Of a DNA stretch of 7,378 bases, positions 1 to 5,298 are shown in pieces. The notes beneath the pieces are model-generated. The model saw only the letters and a list, made by a program, of their open reading frames with translations. It ran no database searches and had not been told where the DNA came from. Where the stretch lies: NCBI GenBank assembly GCA_024281135.1, contig JAMXLG010000331.1:1-7378 (forward strand). The letters run 5' to 3'. The stretch is from Vulcanimicrobiia bacterium. GTDB lineage: Bacteria > Eremiobacterota > Eremiobacteria > Baltobacterales > Baltobacteraceae. Both the position numbers and the translations under genes were made by a program. Numbering within the stretch: the first letter of the stretch is position 1; the number at the start of each line of letters is the position of its first letter.

Positions 1-1662
1 GCGCTGGTCTCCGATGGACTTACGCTCGTTATTTCGCCGCTGATCGCGTTGATGAAAGATCAGGTCGACGCACTATCCGCAAACGGCATCGCGGCCACGT
101 TTCTCAATAGTTCGCTTGACGCCACCGAAGCACGACGCCGAATCGCAGGGCTGAGTAACGGCGAGTACCGCATCCTTTACGTGGCTCCAGAACGCATCGT
201 CCTGCCAGGCTTTCTTGCGGGGCTCGATCGTTGGAATTTGCAGCGCATCGCCGTCGATGAGGCGCATTGCGTGAGCGAGTGGGGGCATGATTTCCGGCCC
301 GAGTACCGCCAGATCGCGACGCTTCGGTTGCGCTATCCCAATGTGCCGGTGATCGCCCTTACGGCGACGGCTACGGATCGCGTGCGCAGCGACATCGAGC
401 GGTTTCTCAACATGAACGCGCCGCAGCGCTTCGTCGGAAGTTTCAATCGTCCAAATCTACGCTACAGCGTTTCGACAAAGGCAGACGCCGCGAAACAACT
501 GCAGAAGTGGTGCGAGCAGCGAAAGACCGAAAGCGGAATCATCTACGCGCAGAGCCGGCGTTCCGTTGAAGAACTCGCGGAGCGGCTCTCGGCTGCGGGC
601 ATCGCTGCCTTGCCCTATCACGCTGGATTGACGGCTAACGCACGCGCCCGCAATCAAGAACTTTTCATCCGCGATGAGATAAGCGTGATTTGCGCCACCA
701 TTGCGTTCGGCATGGGCATCGACAAGCCTAACGTGCGGTACGTGGTCCACTACGACATGCCGAAGAACCTCGAAGGCTACTATCAAGAGACGGGACGCGC
801 CGGACGCGATGGGCTCGAGAGCGAATGTCTCATGCTTTTTTCCGGAGGCGACGCTGCGAAGCACCGGCACTTTATTCGCCAGATCCTTGACGAACGTGAA
901 CGCGAGCAAGCCGGACGGCTGCTCACGCAGATGCTCGATTTTGCAGCAACGACGCGATGTCGCAGGCAGCATTTGCTCAACTACTTCGGCGAACGCGGAA
1001 CTCCGGAGCAATGTGGCAACTGCGATAATTGCATTTCACCGCCCGAGACCGTCGATGCAACGGAAGCGGCGAGAAAGCTTCTTTCCTGCGTCTATCGCAT
1101 TCGCGCGCAGGGCGGCTTTGCGACCGGCGTACATCACATCGTCGACGTGCTGGTCGGCAAGAACACGGAAAAAGTGCACGCGTGGAATCACGATCGGCTC
1201 TCGACCTTTGGGATCGGCTCCGAATACGAGCGTGGCGATTGGCTCGAGATCGCGTCAGACCTCATCCGCACGGGATGGATCGAACAAGACGTCGAGCGTA
1301 AAACCGTTACGCTGACGCAAGACGGTGTCGAAGCATTGCGCGAAGAGCGTCCCTTCTTCTTTGCAAAACGTCCGAAAGTCAAACGCTCTAAAGCGCGCAA
1401 GGAACGAACGTTCGAGATTACGGACGTTGACGATTCGCTCTTCGAGGCGTTGCGGGTCCTTCGAAAATCGATTGCAGATGAATCGAACTTGCCGCCGTAT
1501 GTGGTCTTTTCCGATGCAACGCTACGGGAGTTTGCTCTCCATAAGCCACAGACACTTGCCGCGTTTCGCGCCATTAGCGGCGTCGGTGACGTGAAGCTCG
1601 AGCGTTACGGAAACCAATTCGTTGAGGCGATCAAAGAGTTTAACGGCCGGCCTTCCGTATAA
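1..1662 (+). CDS. recQ: ATP-dependent DNA helicase RecQ (5' partial)
   Basis: RecQ is a superfamily 2 3'-to-5' DNA helicase that unwinds recombination intermediates and stalled forks in the cytoplasm. The frame is open from base 1, so the start, the Q motif and Walker A (GKS) lie outside; by comparison with E. coli RecQ (609 aa) roughly 70 residues are missing. Counting the first codon as residue 1, I see motif Ia (VISPLIALMKDQV, 10-22), the DEAH box (86-89), motif III TATA (121-124) and motif VI QETGRAGRDG (262-271). A zinc site follows (Cys320, 338, 341, 344; C-x17-C-x2-C-x2-C), then an RQC winged-helix region (about 350-455) and a C-terminal HRDC domain (about 478-550). All signature motifs present are intact. 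The TTG at base 49 lies inside motif Ia and is not the start. The last 23 bases overlap the convergent ATP-grasp gene. Confidence 0.97.
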   Translation, partial: ALVSDGLTLVISPLIALMKDQVDALSANGIAATFLNSSLDATEARRRIAGLSNGEYRILYVAPERIVLPGFLAGLDRWNLQRIAVDEAHCVSEWGHDFRPEYRQIATLRLRYPNVPVIALTATATDRVRSDIERFLNMNAPQRFVGSFNRPNLRYSVSTKADAAKQLQKWCEQRKTESGIIYAQSRRSVEELAERLSAAGIAALPYHAGLTANARARNQELFIRDEISVICATIAFGMGIDKPNVRYVVHYDMPKNLEGYYQETGRAGRDGLESECLMLFSGGDAAKHRHFIRQILDEREREQAGRLLTQMLDFAATTRCRRQHLLNYFGERGTPEQCGNCDNCISPPETVDATEAARKLLSCVYRIRAQGGFATGVHHIVDVLVGKNTEKVHAWNHDRLSTFGIGSEYERGDWLEIASDLIRTGWIEQDVERKTVTLTQDGVEALREERPFFFAKRPKVKRSKARKERTFEITDVDDSLFEALRVLRKSIADESNLPPYVVFSDATLREFALHKPQTLAAFRAISGVGDVKLERYGNQFVEAIKEFNGRPSV

Positions 1663-2782
1663 CGAGTCTTTGCGCCGCTTCGAAGATTCGAGCCGCCGCG
1701 CGGCGACGATACTCCGTCTCGGGTCTAGCCTCCGGCATGAAGATCGTCATTGCAGCATTCGCTTCAAAGACCACGATGCGTCCGTTCGGCGTGACTCCAA
1801 AATCGATTCCGGCGTATTCCAGCGCGAGTGTACCCGCCACGCGCCGCAGCGCTTCGAACGCAGCACTCCCTAGTGAACCGCGCATATCGTCGAGGTAACG
1901 CGACTCCTCGGCCTGCTCTCTAAGACCCATTTGCGCGCTGAAATAATGCACGTTCCAATGATTGGATACGGCCATATGCGCCGGATATAACTCGCCACCG
2001 ATCGCCATGGCACGATATTTCCGGAAGAGGCCGTCACGGCCGCGAGTGTCGACAAATTCCATCGCCAGTAAGTCGTCACCGGGTAACGCGTCGACCGCAG
2101 CTGCCAAACGCGACGGCGCTTCTACAAGCGAAGCGTTCTCGCCATTGTGGTATCCCGGCGAACGCACGAGCAAGGGATAATGAAAGCCGGCTTGTTGCGC
2201 GAGCATATCTGCCCGCGGAGCAAGGACACATAGGGGGACGATCGTCCCTTCAATACCTCGAAGACGTTCGGCGTTACTCAGGCGGCCCGTGGAACGTACG
2301 CGCGCCGGCGGGTTAATCACCGATGCATGTGTCTTCTGGAGCAACCAACTCGCAACGTCGAGTGCACCCGCACATGAGTCCGGATCGGCGATCGCGTTAA
2401 AGACGACGTCGTGAGGTGGCAGCGCACGCTGCGGGTCCCAGTACTGGACGACGATCGTCGTTGTTTCGAAGATCAACGGATCGAGAATCGCCTCCGTATT
2501 CGTCTGGCCTACGGATCGGGTGGAGCCGAGCTGGAGCACGCGAATAGGCACACCGCTTCCTGTGTAGCAGGTCACGATCGAGTCGAACGGTTTTTGAACT
2601 TCTCGAAGATGTTGCAGCGCGCGTTCCGACAAGAGCTTCGCAAGCAGCAGACGCGCATAGGAAAACTCGGGCTCAAGTTCGACTGCGCGGGTGGCTTCGT
2701 CAATCGCAGCATCAAACTCGCCGCGCCCGGCATGAGCGGAGGCGCGGCGAGCATGCGCGACGGGACTGAACTCGTCGGGCAT
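1640..2782 (-). CDS. TPR and ATP-grasp domain protein, substrate unknown
   Basis: This 380-residue protein joins a short N-terminal tetratricopeptide-like helical pair (about 9-60; GEFDAAIDEATRAVELEP is TPR-like) to a RimK/GshB-type ATP-grasp fold. In the pre-ATP-grasp part are PIRVLQLGS (79-87), PPHDVVFNAIAD (122-133) and VINPPARVRSTGR (155-167). The ATP-binding part shows LLVRSPGYHNG (204-214), Glu242 and FRKYR (253-257). A probable metal-binding set is Asp327, Glu340 and Asn342 (GIDFG...FEAN). ATP-grasp enzymes couple a carboxylate to an amine, thiol or hydroxyl through an acyl-phosphate. Similar TPR/ATP-grasp proteins occur in other bacteria, to my recollection without an established substrate. 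The ATG lies 6 bp after the upstream gene's stop with no clear Shine-Dalgarno sequence, which suggests translational coupling. It has no signal peptide, so it is likely cytosolic. The family call is firm; the reaction is unknown. Confidence 0.87.
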   Translation of the reverse strand: MPDEFSPVAHARRASAHAGRGEFDAAIDEATRAVELEPEFSYARLLLAKLLSERALQHLREVQKPFDSIVTCYTGSGVPIRVLQLGSTRSVGQTNTEAILDPLIFETTTIVVQYWDPQRALPPHDVVFNAIADPDSCAGALDVASWLLQKTHASVINPPARVRSTGRLSNAERLRGIEGTIVPLCVLAPRADMLAQQAGFHYPLLVRSPGYHNGENASLVEAPSRLAAAVDALPGDDLLAMEFVDTRGRDGLFRKYRAMAIGGELYPAHMAVSNHWNVHYFSAQMGLREQAEESRYLDDMRGSLGSAAFEALRRVAGTLALEYAGIDFGVTPNGRIVVFEANAAMTIFMPEARPETEYRRRAAARIFEAAQRLVIRKAGR

Positions 2783-2788
2783 TATGAA

Positions 2789-3184
2789 CTAGAACGTTGC
2801 GATGCCGTATTGCAGAAGCTGGTTTTGCAGCTGCGTTTGCGCAAGCGCAGTTAACGGATCCGTCAACGCGGTGGTCGTCGATGTCGTATCCGGTGACTCG
2901 TAATCCGGCGACAATACATCGGTTGTCGACGAAGACCCGCCACCGCCATGACCTCCATGATGGTGTCCCGAGTGCTGTGATTTATGAGCCGCGAGATCGG
3001 TTTGTAGAGTTTGCTGCTGCGAGGGCGAGAGGACGTTGTCAACCTGACCGATGACCTGGGAGAACGAGTCTCCCTGGCTTTGCCCCGTCTGCAGGATCGA
3101 TTGAATCTGCGTCTGTTGCGTCGCCGTCAAGTTCAGGTTGGCGAACGGACTGTTCGCGCTCACACCGAGCAAAGATGAAGCCAT
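2789..3184 (-). CDS. Small His-rich protein with LTxxQ-like repeats
   Basis: A 131-residue protein of unknown function. I chose the ATG at 3184 because a strong Shine-Dalgarno (AAGGAG, 3195-3200) sits 10 bases upstream; a longer frame to 3232 would place this signal inside the gene. Residues 19-64 resemble LTxxQ-family repeats: LTATQ at 19-23 and LSPSQ at 52-56, 33 residues apart, in a Gln-rich helical stretch. A histidine/glycine stretch follows (67-83, seven His), possibly metal-binding. A Ser/Thr/Asp-rich linker covers 84-112, and a short amphipathic Gln/Leu-rich tail ends in YGIATF. No signal peptide or membrane segment is visible, which is odd for Spy/CpxP-type LTxxQ proteins, as those are periplasmic. 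It is first in a two-gene unit with the ATP-grasp gene. It could be a substrate or partner of that enzyme, but this is inference. Confidence 0.8.
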   Translation of the reverse strand: MASSLLGVSANSPFANLNLTATQQTQIQSILQTGQSQGDSFSQVIGQVDNVLSPSQQQTLQTDLAAHKSQHSGHHHGGHGGGGSSSTTDVLSPDYESPDTTSTTTALTDPLTALAQTQLQNQLLQYGIATF

Positions 3185-3194
3185 AGAACGGCAT

Positions 3195-3200
3195 CTCCTT
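3195..3200 (-). promoter_or_regulatory. Shine-Dalgarno site of the His-rich gene
   Basis: On the minus strand AAGGAG lies 10 bases before the ATG at 3184. It is the clearest ribosome binding site in the window and decides the start of the leftward small gene against the longer frame beginning at 3232. Confidence 0.8.
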
Positions 3201-3292
3201 TTCGATGTGCGATAAGGGCTCGTGGCCCTCATCCTGGGTATCGCTTCCCAGCTTGAGACCGGATTGACAGTCAGTTGAGAGAGCCAAAGCTT

Positions 3293-3321
3293 TTCAAAGA
3301 TTAGAGTTGCTCAGCTATAGA
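3293..3321 (+). promoter_or_regulatory. Putative promoter for the exported LTxxQ-like gene
   Basis: A -35-like TTCAAA (3293-3298) and a -10-like TATAGA (3316-3321) are 17 bases apart, each matching the sigma-70 consensus at four of six positions. Transcription would begin near 3328 and give a leader of about 28 bases before the ATG at 3356. This rests on sequence likeness only. Confidence 0.35.
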
Positions 3322-3331
3322 GCGAGCTCTA
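3318..3331. repeat. Inverted repeat at the putative transcription start
   Basis: TAGAGC (3318-3323) and GCTCTA (3326-3331) are perfect inverted copies separated by GA. The repeat overlaps the proposed -10 and start of transcription, where a repressor operator could sit. A second pairing is possible: TAGAG (3302-3306) with CTCTA (3327-3331), plus GCTC (3309-3312) with GAGC (3320-3323). The two structures exclude each other. Confidence 0.4.
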
Positions 3332-3355
3332 AGGTCCGTGCGAAATGATGGTCGT

Positions 3356-3916
3356 ATGAAGTTTTCCGCCTTTATAACCGCCACAGCACTAGCGGCTGTG
3401 GTGGCGGTCCCCGCCGTCGCTCAGGAGCCGCCGCCGGGCGGCCCCATGCCGACGCCGAACCCGCAGATGCGCCAGCAAATGGAATCGATGCGCAAGCAGA
3501 TGGATCAGATCCACACGCAAGAACGCACCCAAGTACTCGGCGCGCTAACGCCTGCGCACAAGCAGCTTCTCGCTACGATTGCAGGTGAACTCGCTACGTC
3601 GACGACGCCCGATTATACGGGAGCGGCACAGCGTCTCGACTCCGCACTTTCGCCGTCTGAAAAGCAAACGATTCTAAGCGCATCGCAAACTGCGCGCGAC
3701 AAGATGCGGGCACAAATGGAGAGCATGCGCCAGCAGATGGAGCAAATGGGTGGTCCTCCGCCACGTCGTGGCGGCGGCCCAATGGCGGTGCAAGTGGGTG
3801 GTGGACCAGAGGGAATGCAGCATACACCTACCGCCGGCTACATTCTTCTGCGCGTTGCGATGAGCGGCGGAATGGAAATGCATGTGCAAGCCTCGATGCG
3901 TTTCCAACATCCGTGA
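3356..3916 (+). CDS. Exported LTxxQ-like (Spy/CpxP-type) protein
   Basis: A 186-residue protein with a typical signal peptide: Lys2, hydrophobic residues about 3-18, and an AVA|QE cleavage site after Ala22. It is therefore exported, probably to the periplasm. I chose the ATG at 3356, which begins MKFSAF, because a GTG 18 bases earlier would put Arg-Asn-Asp-Gly-Arg ahead of the signal peptide. The mature part has a Pro-rich start, a Met/Gln coiled-coil stretch (38-52), LTPAHKQ (64-70) and LSPSEKQ (98-104), a second near-identical Met/Gln stretch (117-131), then a Pro/Gly/Arg-rich linker and a Met-rich tail. Paired LTxxQ-like motifs between helices recall the Spy/CpxP family of periplasmic chaperones and metal sensors. 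The likeness is partial, since the first motif has His where Gln is usual. It may share a transcript with the dehydrogenase gene 12 bp downstream. Confidence 0.82.
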   Translation: MKFSAFITATALAAVVAVPAVAQEPPPGGPMPTPNPQMRQQMESMRKQMDQIHTQERTQVLGALTPAHKQLLATIAGELATSTTPDYTGAAQRLDSALSPSEKQTILSASQTARDKMRAQMESMRQQMEQMGGPPPRRGGGPMAVQVGGGPEGMQHTPTAGYILLRVAMSGGMEMHVQASMRFQHP

Positions 3917-3928
3917 TACACTCGCCGC
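3914..3928 (+). promoter_or_regulatory. Extended -10 promoter placed for leaderless gdh mRNA
   Basis: TGATACACT (3914-3922) matches the extended -10 pattern TGnTAnnnT, and the ATG of the dehydrogenase begins 6 bases after it. Transcription would start at or very near the A of the ATG, which gives a leaderless mRNA. This agrees with the absence of any Shine-Dalgarno sequence before that ATG. The TG belongs to the stop codon of the upstream gene. No good -35 is visible, as extended -10 promoters often lack one. Confidence 0.45.
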
Positions 3929-5206
3929 ATGAGTGTTTCGGTCGATCGTTCAGCAGCGGCCGCTTCCGACAATGTCTGGGAGATGGCCCAACGCCAGCTA
4001 GATGAAGTCGCTCGGTTCGTTGGCCTAAGCGACGCACTTCACCAATATCTCCGGGTTCCCAAACGCGTATTAGAAGTCTCCGTTCCCGTGAAAATGGACA
4101 ACGGAGATTTTCGTATGTATGCGGGGTACCGCGTCCAGCACAATATGTCGCGCGGACCAAGTAAGGGCGGCATCCGTTTTCATCCCGACGTGTCGCTCGA
4201 CGAAGTCAAAGCGCTCGCGATGTGGATGACATGGAAGTGTGCGCTCGTCAACATTCCGTTCGGCGGCGCAAAAGGCGGCGTGATTTGCGATCCTAAATCG
4301 ATGTCGTTGCAAGAGCTCGAGAACCTCACGCGCCGGTTCACGAGCGAGATCTCCATCATCATCGGTCCCCAAAAAGATATCCCCGCCCCCGACGTCTATA
4401 CGACGCCGCAAGTCATGGCGTGGATCATGGACACGTTCTCGATGCAGCACGGCTATTCGATCCCGGGCGTCGTCACTGGCAAACCGGTCGCAATCGGCGG
4501 TTCGCTGGGACGCGACAAGGCTACCGCGCGCGGCTGCATGTTCGTAGTCGACGAAGCGATCAAGTCGCTCGGCGGCACAATCGAAGGCACCCGTGTTGCA
4601 ATTCAAGGCTTCGGAAACGCCGGTTTGAACGCAGCCGAGTTGATGAGCAAGCGCGGATACGTTATCGTGGCCGTCTCCGATTCGCGCGGTGGAGTTGCAA
4701 ATGCCAAAGGTCTCGACGTTGCAGGCTTGATCACGCACAAAGAAGAGACCGGCTCGGTTGCGGGATTCTCCGGCGCCGATCGCATCACGAACGCAGAGGT
4801 GCTCGAATACGATTGCGATGTGCTCGTTCCGGCGGCACTGGAAAAGATCATCACTCGCGACAATGCGCGGCGAATTCGAGCAAAGATCGTCGCGGAAGCG
4901 GCGAACGGACCGACGCTTCCCGAAGCCGACGACATTCTCTTCGATCGAGGTATCATGGTGCTTCCCGACATTCTTGCAAATGCCGGCGGCGTTACCGTTT
5001 CGTACTTCGAATGGGTGCAAGATCTGCAAGAAAACTTCTGGGAAGAGGACCAGATCAACGACACTCTCAAACGGAAGATGACGCGCGCGTTTAGGGAGGC
5101 TTACGAACAATCACAACGTCACGGAGTCAACATGCGCAAAGGCGCGTACGCGGTAGCCGTCAGCCGTGTCGCCGAAGCGACGAAGCTTCGCGGACTCTAT
5201 CCGTAG
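3929..5206 (+). CDS. gdhA: Glutamate dehydrogenase, probably NAD-dependent
   Basis: This enzyme interconverts glutamate and 2-oxoglutarate plus ammonia, linking amino-acid breakdown to the TCA cycle in the cytoplasm. At 425 residues it has the usual length of the small hexameric class (GudB/RocG and Clostridium symbiosum type). Active-site residues match in order and spacing: Lys79 (SKGGIR), Lys103 (TWKCAL), catalytic Lys115 (GGAKGG) and Asp155 (PAPDV), corresponding to Lys89, Lys113, Lys125 and Asp165 of C. symbiosum; Ser358 (VTVSYFEW) matches Ser380. The Rossmann motif is GFGNAG (227-232), with Asp251 (SDSRGG) near the end of the second strand, which favours NAD over NADP, although cofactor choice is hard to prove from sequence. 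The ATG lies 12 bp after the upstream stop. No Shine-Dalgarno is visible, but an extended -10 lies just upstream. The permease that follows fits a substrate-supply role. Confidence 0.97.
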   Translation: MSVSVDRSAAAASDNVWEMAQRQLDEVARFVGLSDALHQYLRVPKRVLEVSVPVKMDNGDFRMYAGYRVQHNMSRGPSKGGIRFHPDVSLDEVKALAMWMTWKCALVNIPFGGAKGGVICDPKSMSLQELENLTRRFTSEISIIIGPQKDIPAPDVYTTPQVMAWIMDTFSMQHGYSIPGVVTGKPVAIGGSLGRDKATARGCMFVVDEAIKSLGGTIEGTRVAIQGFGNAGLNAAELMSKRGYVIVAVSDSRGGVANAKGLDVAGLITHKEETGSVAGFSGADRITNAEVLEYDCDVLVPAALEKIITRDNARRIRAKIVAEAANGPTLPEADDILFDRGIMVLPDILANAGGVTVSYFEWVQDLQENFWEEDQINDTLKRKMTRAFREAYEQSQRHGVNMRKGAYAVAVSRVAEATKLRGLYP

Positions 5207-5298
5207 ACCGCCTCGAAGCCCTCGGATACCGGCAGGAATTATCGAGAGTTCTTTCACTCTTCGATAATTTCTCCGTTGCCTTCAGTTATCTCAGCCCG
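5206..5298 (+). other. Permease N-terminal coding segment without a start codon
   Basis: Read in the permease frame, these bases give DRLEALGYRQELSRVL, then a segment reading SLFDNFSVAFSYLSP, which runs directly into the ATG at 5299. The LGY-x-QEL-x-R and DNF/NFAV patterns are the usual N-terminus of this amino-acid permease family and include the first half of transmembrane helix 1. No ATG, GTG or TTG occurs in this frame between the stop at 5092-5094 and 5299; ATC at 5110 is the only near-cognate (ATT/ATC/ATA/CTG type). The segment therefore looks like coding sequence whose start has been lost, is non-standard, or has been displaced by a one-base indel (real, or a sequencing or assembly error). 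Confidence 0.7.
5234..5272 (+). other. Strong imperfect hairpin in the gdh-permease junction
   Basis: AATTATCGA (5237-5245) and TCGATAATT (5261-5269) pair perfectly. GAGT (5246-5249) and ACTC (5256-5259) extend the stem inward with one bulged T, and three more pairs (one G-U) extend it outward to 5234 and 5272. The loop is six bases. The stem base is AT-rich and only a short T run follows, so it is a poor intrinsic terminator. It lies 28 bases after the dehydrogenase stop and inside the permease's conserved N-terminal segment. An attenuator, mRNA-stability element or regulatory hairpin is possible. Confidence 0.6.

Larger units (their letters stand above)
3185..3355. promoter_or_regulatory. 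Divergent control region between two LTxxQ-like genes
   Basis: This 171-bp gap separates the start of the leftward His-rich gene from the start of the rightward exported LTxxQ-like gene, so promoters for both must lie here or overlap the gene ends. It contains a short hairpin (AGGGC 3215-3219 with GCCCT 3225-3229, 5-base loop) in the probable leader of the leftward gene. A TTGACA hexamer at 3264-3269 has no good -10 at normal spacing. The rightward promoter and inverted repeat are listed separately. I could not identify a convincing leftward promoter. Confidence 0.6.

Noticed and set aside
49..51. TTG as the start of recQ
   Set aside because: The frame is open upstream and encodes helicase motif Ia, so the true start is outside the window.
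457..1315. Open frames of about 185-205 codons overlapping recQ on both strands
   Set aside because: They lie in other frames of a well-supported helicase, have Arg/Ser-rich low-quality translations and show no motif.
2411..2854. Plus-strand frame of 147 codons opposite the ATP-grasp gene
   Set aside because: It is antisense to conserved ATP-grasp coding sequence and has no domain or start signal.
3264..3269. Perfect TTGACA -35 hexamer in the divergent region
   Set aside because: No -10-like hexamer lies 16-18 bases downstream, so it was not called as a promoter.
4070..5110. Long open frame of 346 codons on the minus strand opposite the glutamate dehydrogenase
   Set aside because: It lies wholly antisense to a gene with intact active-site motifs. 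Its translation is rich in Arg, His, Asp and Cys without recognisable domains, as expected from mirror codon bias, and no ribosome binding site was noted.
5201..5208. Programmed -1 frameshift joining the dehydrogenase to the permease
   Set aside because: The permease frame is -1 relative to the dehydrogenase, but no heptameric slippery sequence is visible before the stop. It is kept only as one possible explanation of the missing start.
5234..5272. Intrinsic terminator for the glutamate dehydrogenase gene
   Set aside because: The stem is AT-rich at its base and is followed by only a short T run, and it lies inside sequence coding for the permease family's N-terminus. It is listed as a hairpin of unknown role.
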